Below the pieces are notes generated by a model that was not told where the DNA came from, searched no databases, and was given only the letters and a program-made list of their open reading frames with translations. From an uncultured Collinsella sp. (GTDB lineage: Bacteria > Actinomycetota > Coriobacteriia > Coriobacteriales > Coriobacteriaceae), in assembly GCA_902479095.1 (NCBI GenBank), contig CABSNL010000062.1, positions 1 to 11,746 on the forward strand: DNA of 11,746 bases, written 5' to 3'. The position numbers were made by a program, and so were the translations under genes. How positions within the stretch are numbered: the first letter of the stretch is position 1; each line of letters begins with the position of its first letter. Positions 1 through 5,780 of the stretch are shown piece after piece.

Positions 1-43
1 TCAGCCTCGGTCTCGTGGGCTCGGAGATGTGTATAAGAGACAG
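1..43. other. Illumina Nextera i7-side adapter (not genomic)
   Basis: Positions 10-43 match the 34-base Nextera read-2 transposase adapter, ending in the 19-base Tn5 mosaic end AGATGTGTATAAGAGACAG at 25-43. Positions 2-9, CAGCCTCG, are the reverse complement of CGAGGCTG, which I recall as Nextera index N710, and position 1 (T) fits the last base of the P7 oligo. The adapter and index identities come from memory of the kit; the sequence itself is plain. Genomic DNA starts at 44. Any protein carrying MCIRDR (plus strand) or LSLIHISEPTRPRL (minus strand) here is an artefact. Confidence 0.97.
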
Positions 44-706
44 GTTCTCGGTCGTACCGGCAGTCTCGTTGCTCACCGTGGCCTTCTCGGCGGTGCTGGC
101 GTTGATGCCAGCCTGCAGTGCGGCGTTGGCCTCGGCCTCGGCGGCAAGCTCGGCCTGCAGCTGTGAATCCAGAGAGTTTACGACGTTCTGGGCTTCAGCC
201 TGCTGGGCGTTAAGCTCGTCGACCTTCTTTTGCGTGGCGGCGACGTTCTTCTCCTGCTCGGCCTGCTTATCGGTGAGCTGCTGCTTAAGCTCCTTGACCT
301 CTTGGATGGTCTGAGCCTGCTTATCGGAAACTTTGCCGTAGTAGAACAGGCGGTTGAGCATATCGCTCAGGTCATCGACACCCGTCAGAACCTGAAGTAG
401 GCTCAGACCGCCGGTTTTGTACTCGCCGGCGACATAGGTCGAGAGCTTGGCCTGACCATCGGCGATCTCCTGCTGCTTTTGCGTGATCTCGCCGGCAGTC
501 TGATCGAGCGCCTGCGTCTGCGTGGCGAGCTCATCGTAAATCTGCTGGGTTTGGGTACCGATCTGCTCGAGCTTCGTACGAGCAGCGGCAAGGTCGGATG
601 CGGTATCGGCGTAGGCAGGAGCCGCGAGGCCCAAGCCCAAAACACAAGCGAGGGTTGCCGTAGCAGCGCAGCGTGCCATGTTTTTGTGCGTGTTTGCTGT
701 GCGCAT
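44..706 (-). CDS. Secreted coiled-coil protein, PcsB/CwlO-like N-terminal half (3' end missing)
   Basis: The reading frame runs from ATG at 706 without a stop to the adapter junction, giving 221 genuine residues; the C-terminus is beyond the contig. Residues 1-33 form a signal peptide: a basic start, a hydrophobic core around 14-31 and an AYA|D cleavage site after residue 33. Residues 38-90 and 126-195 are rich in Q, E, K and A with heptad character, so two coiled coils. Between them, residues 91-127 hold a hydrophobic segment (YVAGEYKTGGLSLLQVLTG, then DLSDMLNRLFYYGKVSD). It resembles the 'Y..G..S.l.vLL.s.sfsDfl.R' hinge of PcsB/CwlO/RipC-type peptidoglycan hydrolases, whose activity is controlled by FtsEX. 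A C-terminal NlpC/P60, CHAP or similar catalytic domain is expected but cannot be seen. The RBS GGAAAGGAAG lies just upstream. The gene starts 32 bases after apt, so it is probably in the same operon. The secreted coiled-coil call is firm; the hydrolase role is inferred. Confidence 0.8.
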
Positions 707-738
707 GTAGCTTCCTTTCCAGTAACTAAGGGTAACGG

Positions 739-1269
739 CTAGTCCACCGTCACCAGGCTAAAGAGCTCCACATCGTCATCAGACGGCGTGAGCTTCTCGC
801 GCGGGTTGAGAAACGCAAGCTCAAGGATACAACCGTAGCCGACAAGCTTTGCGCCCATATCTCGCACCAGTTTACCTGTTGCCTCGACGGTTCCGCCCGT
901 CGCGACCAAGTCGTCCAGAATCAACACGGTATCTTTAGAGCTGATAGCGTCGGCATGAATCTCAATTGAATCGGTGCCGTACTCGAGCTCGTAGCTCTGG
1001 CTTACGGTCTCGCGCGGCAGCTTACCCGGTTTACGTGCGGGAACAAAGCCAGCGCCAAGGGCTACAGCCACCGGTACGCCAACCATAAAGCCGCGAGCCT
1101 CGGGACCCACGACCTTGGTGATTCCCATGCCGGCAAAGTGCTCGGCGAGGGCATCGGTCATGGCTTTGAGCGCCTCGGGATTGCCAAAGAGCGGCGTGAT
1201 GTCTTTAAAGATGACTCCGGGCTCGGGATAGTCGGGGATGTCGACGATTTGAGATTCGAAGTCGTACAT
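739..1269 (-). CDS. apt: Adenine phosphoribosyltransferase
   Basis: A cytosolic purine-salvage enzyme that converts adenine and PRPP to AMP and pyrophosphate. The 176-residue product has the usual length for the family. The N-terminal signature IPDYPEPGVIFKDITPL is at residues 11-27, GPEARGF, typical of the adenine-binding region, at 55-61, and the PRPP-binding motif VLILDDLVATGGT at 115-127 with its acidic pair D119/D120. I chose ATG at 1269 because AAAGG lies 7 bases upstream and the product then begins exactly where the family begins. The open frame extends further upstream (to 1353), but that would run through the ftsR-like stop codon region with no homology. It follows the MerR gene after 40 bases and is likely in the same operon. 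A perfect palindrome at 1290-1305, between the MerR stop and the apt RBS, may modulate its expression. Confidence 0.97.
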   Translation of the reverse strand: MYDFESQIVDIPDYPEPGVIFKDITPLFGNPEALKAMTDALAEHFAGMGITKVVGPEARGFMVGVPVAVALGAGFVPARKPGKLPRETVSQSYELEYGTDSIEIHADAISSKDTVLILDDLVATGGTVEATGKLVRDMGAKLVGYGCILELAFLNPREKLTPSDDDVELFSLVTVD

Positions 1270-1289
1270 TACATGACCTTTCAATGGGT

Positions 1290-1305
1290 TGCCGAAATTT
1301 CGGCA
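1290..1305. promoter_or_regulatory. Perfect 16-bp palindrome between the MerR gene and apt
   Basis: TGCCGAAATTTCGGCA is fully self-complementary. It lies 4 bases after the MerR-gene stop codon and about 10 bases before the apt ribosome binding site. As RNA it can form a 6-bp hairpin with an AAUU loop. As DNA it has the symmetry expected of a dimeric regulator's operator. No T-tract follows, so it is not a standard intrinsic terminator. Its function is unknown; a binding site or an mRNA-processing or attenuation hairpin are both possible. Confidence 0.5.
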
Positions 1306-1309
1306 GCGG

Positions 1310-2188
1310 TTATTTGCCCGCGGTGGCGGTGCCGGATTGCGAAGGAGCGACAACCTTGAGCGGCTTTACGAGAGAATCCTCGTGCGAAGCCGGCGCGGCT
1401 GTTTCTTCGTTTTTGGCCTTGGTGGACTCGGAGCGAGTGATTTCTTCATCGAGTGCATCGATATCGGCGTCCTCGACCACGGCGTTGAGCGACTCAAAAA
1501 CGCGGTTCTTGAGCAGCGCGGTGTGCACGCCCTCCGTCAGGTCGTGAAGCTTCTTAAACGCACGCTCGAGCTTGGCGTCGCGCTCGTCATCGGAGGTATC
1601 CATTCCGAGCATGCTCACGAGCACCTGCTCAAACATCGAGGACTCGCGGTTGGCGGAAGACACGTACTGGCGCAGGTTGCGCGGCTCGATATGGAAGCGT
1701 GACAGCTCGGAGCAGTAGCGGATGATCGGAAAATCGCGACCATCGACGAGTTCACGATTCTGTGGACTCTTGATGATGCGAATGAGGTCGTTCTCGGCGA
1801 GCGAGCGGATAAACGAAATCTCGACGCCCAGCATATCGGGAATGGTCTCGATGGGATGCAGCTTTTGCTTAGTCTCCTTGGGCTCCGTCTTGAGCGGAAC
1901 ATCGGACAGCAAGCCCACCTCGTAGGCGAGCGTTGACAGGTCCGTGGCGTTTTCCAACCGCTGCTTAATCACGTTGAGCGGCATGTAGCGAGTCTTCTGC
2001 AAGTGCAGAATGACTTCCAAGCGATCAACGTCCTCCTTGGAGTACTGACGGTATCCCTTAGGCGTACGATGAGGGGTAATGAGCCCCTCATCCTCTAGAA
2101 ATCTAATTTTTGAGTTCGAAAGATCGGGGTATGCGCCTCGAAGTAGGTTGACGACTTGGCCGATACTCAGATAGTTGCGTTCGGCCAT
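1310..2188 (-). CDS. ftsR: MerR-family transcriptional regulator, FtsR-like
   Basis: A 292-residue DNA-binding regulator. The MerR-type winged helix-turn-helix spans about residues 5-75: LSIGQVVNLLRGAYPDLS at 7-24, SKIRFLEDEGLITPHRTPKG at 26-45, then YRQYSKEDVDRL. This wording matches the actinobacterial FtsR / Rv1828 group, whose N-terminus reads 'SIGqVL..L...FPDvtiSKIRFLE.EGL'. The FtsR-like second region with LSRFHIEPRNLRQY (162-175) and RESSMFEQVL (181-190) is also present. The tail after about 250 is acidic, then S/T/A-rich and probably disordered. In Corynebacterium this protein activates ftsZ expression; whether it does so here is inference. Its ATG lies 3 bases after the FHA-gene stop and its RBS (GGTGAG) overlaps that stop, so the two are translationally coupled. 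The FHA-MerR order is the same as garA-Rv1828 and odhI-ftsR. Confidence 0.88.
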   Translation of the reverse strand: MAERNYLSIGQVVNLLRGAYPDLSNSKIRFLEDEGLITPHRTPKGYRQYSKEDVDRLEVILHLQKTRYMPLNVIKQRLENATDLSTLAYEVGLLSDVPLKTEPKETKQKLHPIETIPDMLGVEISFIRSLAENDLIRIIKSPQNRELVDGRDFPIIRYCSELSRFHIEPRNLRQYVSSANRESSMFEQVLVSMLGMDTSDDERDAKLERAFKKLHDLTEGVHTALLKNRVFESLNAVVEDADIDALDEEITRSESTKAKNEETAAPASHEDSLVKPLKVVAPSQSGTATAGK

Positions 2189-2191
2189 GCC

Positions 2192-2626
2192 CTACTCACC
2201 GGTTTCGATGCGCTCCGGCGTGCTCTCGTGGTAGATGAGCGTAAACGTACCGATCTGGACGGAAGAACCGTCGTGCAGCGGGGCTGCATTGACGATGGCA
2301 CCGTCGACCCAGGTGCCATTGAGCGAGCCCAAGTCCTCGATGCGAGCGCCGAGGCCCTCGCGAATAATGCGCGCATGACTGCGCGAAACAGTCATGTCAT
2401 TGAGGAAGATGCCGTTCGCGGGATCGCGGCCGATGGTGGTCACGTCGTCCTCGAGCTCAAAAGCGGCACCCGTCTGCGGACCCTTGACGATGGACAGAAC
2501 GGGGGCGGTGATGCGCACGTTGGCCATGAGGTCGGGAACGGTGACGTCGCTTGAAGGCACGCGGAATACGCAGGTAGCGTCAGCAGTCTTATCATTCTGA
2601 GGCATATTGTTAACCATGTTGTCCAT
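2192..2626 (-). CDS. garA: FHA-domain protein, GarA/OdhI-like
   Basis: A 144-residue cytosolic protein made of a short N-terminal tail and one forkhead-associated (FHA) phosphothreonine-binding domain, about residues 40-135. The FHA signature is complete: TIGRDPANGIFL, TVSRSHARI and DLGSLNGTWVDG. The tail carries DATCVFR at residues 16-22, which lines up with ETTSVFR, the phosphorylated switch motif of mycobacterial GarA and corynebacterial OdhI. The second Thr is kept (T18) and the first is Ala. In those relatives the phosphorylated tail folds back on the FHA domain and releases 2-oxoglutarate dehydrogenase and glutamate-metabolism enzymes from inhibition. The same switch here is inferred. 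I chose ATG at 2626 because AGGGG lies 5 bases upstream; an upstream TTG at 2659 has no RBS. The neighbours, pgsA and ftsR-like, reproduce the mycobacterial gene neighbourhood. Confidence 0.87.
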   Translation of the reverse strand: MDNMVNNMPQNDKTADATCVFRVPSSDVTVPDLMANVRITAPVLSIVKGPQTGAAFELEDDVTTIGRDPANGIFLNDMTVSRSHARIIREGLGARIEDLGSLNGTWVDGAIVNAAPLHDGSSVQIGTFTLIYHESTPERIETGE

Positions 2627-2692
2627 GACAACCCCTAACTTATCGCGGACGTGCCGCAAATAATGAACCGTACGTAATCATACCCCAACGAA

Positions 2693-3397
2693 TCAGTCTT
2701 CGATTTCAGGGTTCAGAAAGTCGATGTCCTCGTCCTCGGGATGCGTGAGAGCTTGTTTAATGGCCGCTCCGCCCTTAATGGAGTAGATGACAGCCGTGAG
2801 CATGGAGAAGATCACGCCGCCGTACACAAAGAAGATGCCGAGGGGCACCGAGCTTCCGTTGAGGCCCGGGAAGGCCGTAAGGGCTGAAGGCAAAAGATGC
2901 AGGCCGTCAATAACGGGGAACCCGAGTAGCATGAGCGAGAAGCCGGTCATGAGCAGCGCCGTGGCAATCTTTCCGGGGAAGACGACATCGATGGGGCGAC
3001 GGTGATAATGGCGCACGATAAGCGTGCCGATGCCCAAATAGATGTCGCGGCCAATAATGAGCACGCAGACCCAGATGGGCAGCTCTCCGCGAACCACCAG
3101 TCCCAGCACGCCGGTGAACAGCAGCGCACGGTCACAAATGGGATCCATGACCTTGCCGAGCCACGAGACCGTCTTAGTCATGCGGGCGATCTGACCGTCC
3201 ATCCAGTCGGTGGAGGCGGCAACGGCGTAGATAACGATGGCGATGACGCGGTTGTTATCCGTCACAAACAGGTACAGAAATACCAGGGTGAGGATCAGGC
3301 GCGTAAAGGTGATGAAATTGGAGATCGTAAAGATCTTATTCGACGGGTAATCGGAAGTGCCGATAAGCTCCTTTTTGATCTTCTTTTTGATGCCCAC
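2693..3397 (-). CDS. pgsA: CDP-alcohol phosphatidyltransferase, PgsA-like
   Basis: A 234-residue integral membrane enzyme of anionic phospholipid synthesis. The best match is CDP-diacylglycerol--glycerol-3-phosphate 3-phosphatidyltransferase. The family signature D-x2-DG-x2-AR-x8-G-x3-D-x3-D is perfect, from D64 to D89 (DWMDGQIAR ... GKVMDPICD). Several hydrophobic segments surround it, at about 23-45, 50-64, 90-120, 137-155 and 190-210. The N-terminus is Lys-rich (GIKKKIKKE) and the C-terminus is acidic. The start is GTG at 3397, after GGGGGAG. A promoter at 3434-3462 predicts transcription from about 3427, so longer frames up to 3532 cannot be translated from that transcript. Actinobacterial cardiolipin synthases of the same superfamily share this motif, so the exact acceptor substrate is not proven. 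It opens the operon and is followed 66 bases later by the FHA gene, as pgsA2 stands near garA in mycobacteria. Confidence 0.87.
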   Translation of the reverse strand: MGIKKKIKKELIGTSDYPSNKIFTISNFITFTRLILTLVFLYLFVTDNNRVIAIVIYAVAASTDWMDGQIARMTKTVSWLGKVMDPICDRALLFTGVLGLVVRGELPIWVCVLIIGRDIYLGIGTLIVRHYHRRPIDVVFPGKIATALLMTGFSLMLLGFPVIDGLHLLPSALTAFPGLNGSSVPLGIFFVYGGVIFSMLTAVIYSIKGGAAIKQALTHPEDEDIDFLNPEIED

Positions 3398-3433
3398 AGG
3401 ACTCCCCCGCTGGTTAACGACAAAACTTTCGAT

Positions 3434-3462
3434 ACTATACCCGTTCCGGCGATGTCTATCCA
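3434..3462 (-). promoter_or_regulatory. Sigma-70-type promoter of the pgsA-garA-ftsR-apt operon
   Basis: On the minus strand, the -35 element TGGATA (3462-3457) and the -10 element TATAGT (3439-3434) are separated by exactly 17 bases. They match the consensus at 4/6 and 5/6 positions. The predicted start at about 3427 gives a leader of about 30 bases before the GTG at 3397, with its RBS. It is placed correctly, downstream of the tRNA terminator and upstream of the operon. Confidence 0.65.
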
Positions 3463-3524
3463 GCGTAAGCATAGAGAGTCCAGACATGTGGAGGGCGCTT
3501 TTAGGCGGCGGGGATTTCGCATTC

Positions 3525-3581
3525 GTGTACATCAGCCTCCAAACATGTCGAAAAATGTCGATTTTGGTGGCTGATGTACAC
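3525..3581. repeat. Long inverted repeat with an internal direct repeat
   Basis: The left arm GTGTACATCAGCCTCCAAA (3525-3543) is the reverse complement of the right arm (3563-3581) at 18 of 19 positions; the first 13 pairs are unbroken. The 19-base spacer region holds two copies of ATGTCGA, at 3545-3551 and 3555-3561, spaced 10 bases start to start, which is one helical turn. It lies about 60 bases upstream of the pgsA promoter. No T-tract of terminator quality follows on either strand. It could be an operator, a cruciform-forming element or a dispersed intergenic repeat; one copy alone cannot decide. Confidence 0.75.
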
Positions 3582-3646
3582 GTTTTGATTCGGTGATTAC
3601 ATCGAGCGGGAACGTTGTTGCTTTAAGCAAAATAATCATGGTGATT

Positions 3647-3679
3647 AAAAAAAAAGGTCAGGCACTAGGTGCCTGACCT
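3647..3679 (-). terminator. Rho-independent terminator after tRNA-Pro
   Basis: On the minus strand, AGGTCAGGCAC (3679-3669) pairs perfectly with GTGCCTGACCT (3665-3655) around a 3-base CTA loop, giving an 11-bp stem followed by a run of nine T (3655-3647). The stem begins 9 bases after the tRNA CCA end. No terminator separates coaBC from the tRNA, so this one probably also ends the upstream nine-gene operon. Confidence 0.95.
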
Positions 3680-3688
3680 GCAAACTTC

Positions 3689-3765
<77 letters not shown>

Positions 3766-3807
3766 AAGCTTTTGTTTGTTGCTCTGCTCTCGCTCGCAAC
3801 AGGGAGT

Positions 3808-3837
3808 ATATTAACCCGAAACTTTAGACTTGTGCAA
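3808..3837 (-). promoter_or_regulatory. Possible promoter of tRNA-Pro
   Basis: On the minus strand, TTGCAC (3837-3832) and TAATAT (3813-3808) are separated by 18 bases, in an AT-rich patch just after the coaBC stop. An overlapping TATACT (3810-3805) is a better -10 but has no -35 at a suitable distance. The predicted start near 3800 would give a leader of about 35 bases before the tRNA. The match is modest; the tRNA might instead be processed from coaBC read-through. Confidence 0.4.
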
Positions 3838-3845
3838 GAACTTTT

Positions 3846-5057
3846 TTACAAATTTTGAAGCAAGTCCAAAATTGTATCTGCGAGCTGGGGTTTTGTTAGT
3901 ACGGGAAGTTCTTGCGTACCCGTTGTGCTCACAATCCAGGCCTTGTTGGTGTCGGTCCCAAAGCCCGAATCGGTGCGTGAGACATCGTTGGCGATTATTA
4001 CATCGCACCCCTTGCGGGCCAATTTGCGCTCTGCGTACTCGACAACGTTATCGGTCTCGGCCGCAAATCCGATCACGCATCGCTCGCCCTTCTGGCGCGA
4101 GAGCTCGGCCAAAATATCGACCGTCTCGACCAGTTCGATGCGATCCAGGCGCTCGTTGGCCTTTTTGAGCTTATGGTCCGCAGGGGCCGCGGGGGTGTAG
4201 TCGGCGACGGCGGCCGCACAAATTGCCGCATCCGCCGTCTGGAAGGCGCTCAGGGCCGCCTGGAGCATCTCTGCGGCGGTCTGCACACGCACGCACTCCA
4301 CGCCGCGGGGCACATCGAGTGATGTCGGTCCCAACACGAGCGTGACCGCAGCGCCGCGGCGTGCGGCCTCCCCCGCCAGGGCGATGCCCATCTTGCCCGA
4401 AGAGCGGTTGCCAATGAATCGCACGGGGTCGATCGGCTCGTGCGTGGGACCGGCGGTAATTACGATGCGCTTACCTGCCAGGTCCTGTGGCGCGGGGTTG
4501 AACACCTCACAGACAGCCTCTACGATGTCCTCGGGCTCGCTCATGCGTCCCGTGTCCACGTCGCCGCAGGCAAGGTAGCCGCTGCCCGGACCCACCACAT
4601 GGACACCGCGCTCGAGCAGCGTGGCCATGTTGGCCTGCGTCGCCGGCGCCTTCCACATGCCGTTGTTCATAGCGGGTGCGATCACGATGGGTCGCGGCGT
4701 CGCAAGCAGCGTGGTGGAGATGAGGTCATCGGCGACGCCGTTGGCCATCTTGGCGATGATATTGGCCGTCGCGGGCGCCACGACCACCAGATCGGGCTCC
4801 TGCGCCAGCGAAATGTGGTGGATGGGGTCGGAGGGATCGTCGAATAGGCCCACCGCGACCGGCTCATTGGTGAGTGCGCGGAAGGTAAGCGGCCCCACAA
4901 ACTCGGTGGCATGCTCGCTCATAACGACCTTGACGCGCGCGCCGCGCTTTTGCAGCAGGCGCACGATATTGCACGACTTATAGGCGGCGATCCCGCCGGT
5001 AATGCCCAGCAGGATCGTTTTTCCCTCAAGTTGCATTGAATTGTTGGGTGCCGCCAT
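3846..5057 (-). CDS. coaBC: Bifunctional phosphopantothenoylcysteine decarboxylase / phosphopantothenate-cysteine ligase
   Basis: A 403-residue cytosolic enzyme for two consecutive steps of coenzyme A synthesis. CoaB joins 4'-phosphopantothenate and cysteine using a nucleotide; CoaC, an FMN enzyme, decarboxylates the product to 4'-phosphopantetheine. The N-terminal CoaC domain (about 10-185) shows GITGGIAAYK (18-27), the His of HHISLA (80-85), PAMNNGMW (128-135) and the active-site flap Cys164 in GYLACGDVDTGRM. The C-terminal CoaB domain (about 193-403) shows TAGPTHEPIDPVRFIGNRSS (201-220) followed by GKMG, AVADY (283-287) and the KLKK loop (296-299). The start at 5057 has GGAAG 8 bases upstream, inside the end of the zinc-ribbon gene, which stops 3 bases earlier. 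It is the last protein gene of the operon. The upstream desulfurase also uses cysteine, but no direct link is shown. Confidence 0.98.
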   Translation of the reverse strand: MAAPNNSMQLEGKTILLGITGGIAAYKSCNIVRLLQKRGARVKVVMSEHATEFVGPLTFRALTNEPVAVGLFDDPSDPIHHISLAQEPDLVVVAPATANIIAKMANGVADDLISTTLLATPRPIVIAPAMNNGMWKAPATQANMATLLERGVHVVGPGSGYLACGDVDTGRMSEPEDIVEAVCEVFNPAPQDLAGKRIVITAGPTHEPIDPVRFIGNRSSGKMGIALAGEAARRGAAVTLVLGPTSLDVPRGVECVRVQTAAEMLQAALSAFQTADAAICAAAVADYTPAAPADHKLKKANERLDRIELVETVDILAELSRQKGERCVIGFAAETDNVVEYAERKLARKGCDVIIANDVSRTDSGFGTDTNKAWIVSTTGTQELPVLTKPQLADTILDLLQNL

Positions 5058-5060
5058 CGT

Positions 5061-5780
5061 TTAAGCTTCCTTGCTCGGGAGCACCAGGAGGCGGTGGCAG
5101 TACGGGCAGTGCGTAATTGACCTACCGTCGTGGTTCAGGTCGCTCATGGACGATGCCTGCAGCGCGGTGTGGCAGACCGTGGGGATGTTGCCCTGGATGG
5201 TCTCGACGGCCAGGCCGCGGAACTGCTTGAGCAGACGCTCGTAGTCGGTGAGAACGTCGGCCGGCAGCGTGGCAGCAAGCGCGGTGCGCTCCTTAGCGGC
5301 GGCGTCAATCTGAGCCTGCAGGTCGGCAGCCTTGGCGCGGGCGGCCTTGGTATCGGCCTTCACGCCCTCCTCGAACTTGGCGATGATTGCCTGCGCGCGG
5401 GCCTCGCGGTCGAGCGCCTCCTTATGGGCGACAACGACGTCCTTGCGGGTGTGCTCAATCTTGTCCAGACGCTTGGCCAGGGTGGCGAGCTCGTTTTCCA
5501 GGTCCTGAACCTCGCGGTAGTCGGAGCCGTCGACGTGGCGCTTCTTGGCAGCTTCGATGGCGTTATTGGTCTGAATCTCGGTGGTGTTGAGATCGTCGAG
5601 CTCAATGTCCAGATCCTTGCGCTGGGCGTAGAGCTTGGTCATCTCGGACTTGAGCTTCACATAGGTCTTGCGCTTGGAAGCGAGCTCCTTGAGCTCCGGC
5701 ATATTGGCAAGTTCACTCTTGTTGCGGGCGAGCTCCAAATCGATCTGTTGCAGCTTGAGTAGCGTAGCGCCGGCGCTCAT
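5061..5780 (-). CDS. Coiled-coil protein with C-terminal zinc ribbon (PF02591-like)
   Basis: A 239-residue cytosolic protein. Residues 5-175 are a long charged coiled coil, with the family-typical block HVDGSDYREVQDLENELATL at 82-101. The C-terminal region (about 178-235) resembles a zinc ribbon of the PF02591 type, which reads 'Y..l......g.a......CggCh..L ... CpnCgR.L'. Here the second knuckle is intact (CPYCHR, C225 and C228) but the first reads PTVCHTAL, so the usual first Cys is Pro200 and only C203 remains. H204 or H229 could substitute as ligands. ATG at 5780 is preceded by AAAGGAGAGAAC and overlaps the nif3-family stop as ATGA; a longer in-frame start at 5816 lies inside that gene. PF02591 proteins often stand next to Nif3-family genes, but their function is unclear. 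Related proteins have been proposed to act with nucleic acids; I do not assign a function. Confidence 0.85.
   Translation of the reverse strand: MSAGATLLKLQQIDLELARNKSELANMPELKELASKRKTYVKLKSEMTKLYAQRKDLDIELDDLNTTEIQTNNAIEAAKKRHVDGSDYREVQDLENELATLAKRLDKIEHTRKDVVVAHKEALDREARAQAIIAKFEEGVKADTKAARAKAADLQAQIDAAAKERTALAATLPADVLTDYERLLKQFRGLAVETIQGNIPTVCHTALQASSMSDLNHDGRSITHCPYCHRLLVLPSKEA

Larger units (their letters stand above)
3398..3646. other. Intergenic region between the tRNA terminator and pgsA
   Basis: About 250 bases without a credible gene. It contains, in the direction of transcription, an AT-richer stretch after the tRNA terminator, the inverted repeat at 3525-3581, the promoter at 3434-3462 and the pgsA leader. 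An open frame continues through part of it in phase with pgsA, but it begins upstream of the promoter and has no RBS or family similarity. Confidence 0.8.

Noticed and set aside
25..43. Tn5 mosaic ends as evidence of a transposon (with 11701-11719)
   Set aside because: The mosaic ends are continuous with Nextera oligo and index sequence, so they come from library tagmentation and not from a resident mobile element.
403..645. Minus-strand 80-codon open frame at the left end
   Set aside because: It overlaps the secreted coiled-coil gene in a different frame. It is R/S/P-rich without an RBS, while the other frame has a signal peptide, coiled coils and a clear RBS.
731..738. GTAAC repeats in the apt to coiled-coil gene gap (GTAAC at 722-726 and 732-736)
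   Set aside because: Two 5-base direct repeats 10 bases apart are too short to separate from chance, and no promoter lies around them.
2677..2682. Possible internal promoter (TATGAT on the minus strand) in the pgsA-FHA gap
   Set aside because: The -10 likeness is good, but I find no acceptable -35 at 16-18 bases. The 66-base gap is compatible with one operon.
3525..3581. The long inverted repeat as an intrinsic terminator
   Set aside because: It has a 19-base loop region, and neither side carries a run of T longer than four. A far better terminator lies upstream at 3647-3679.
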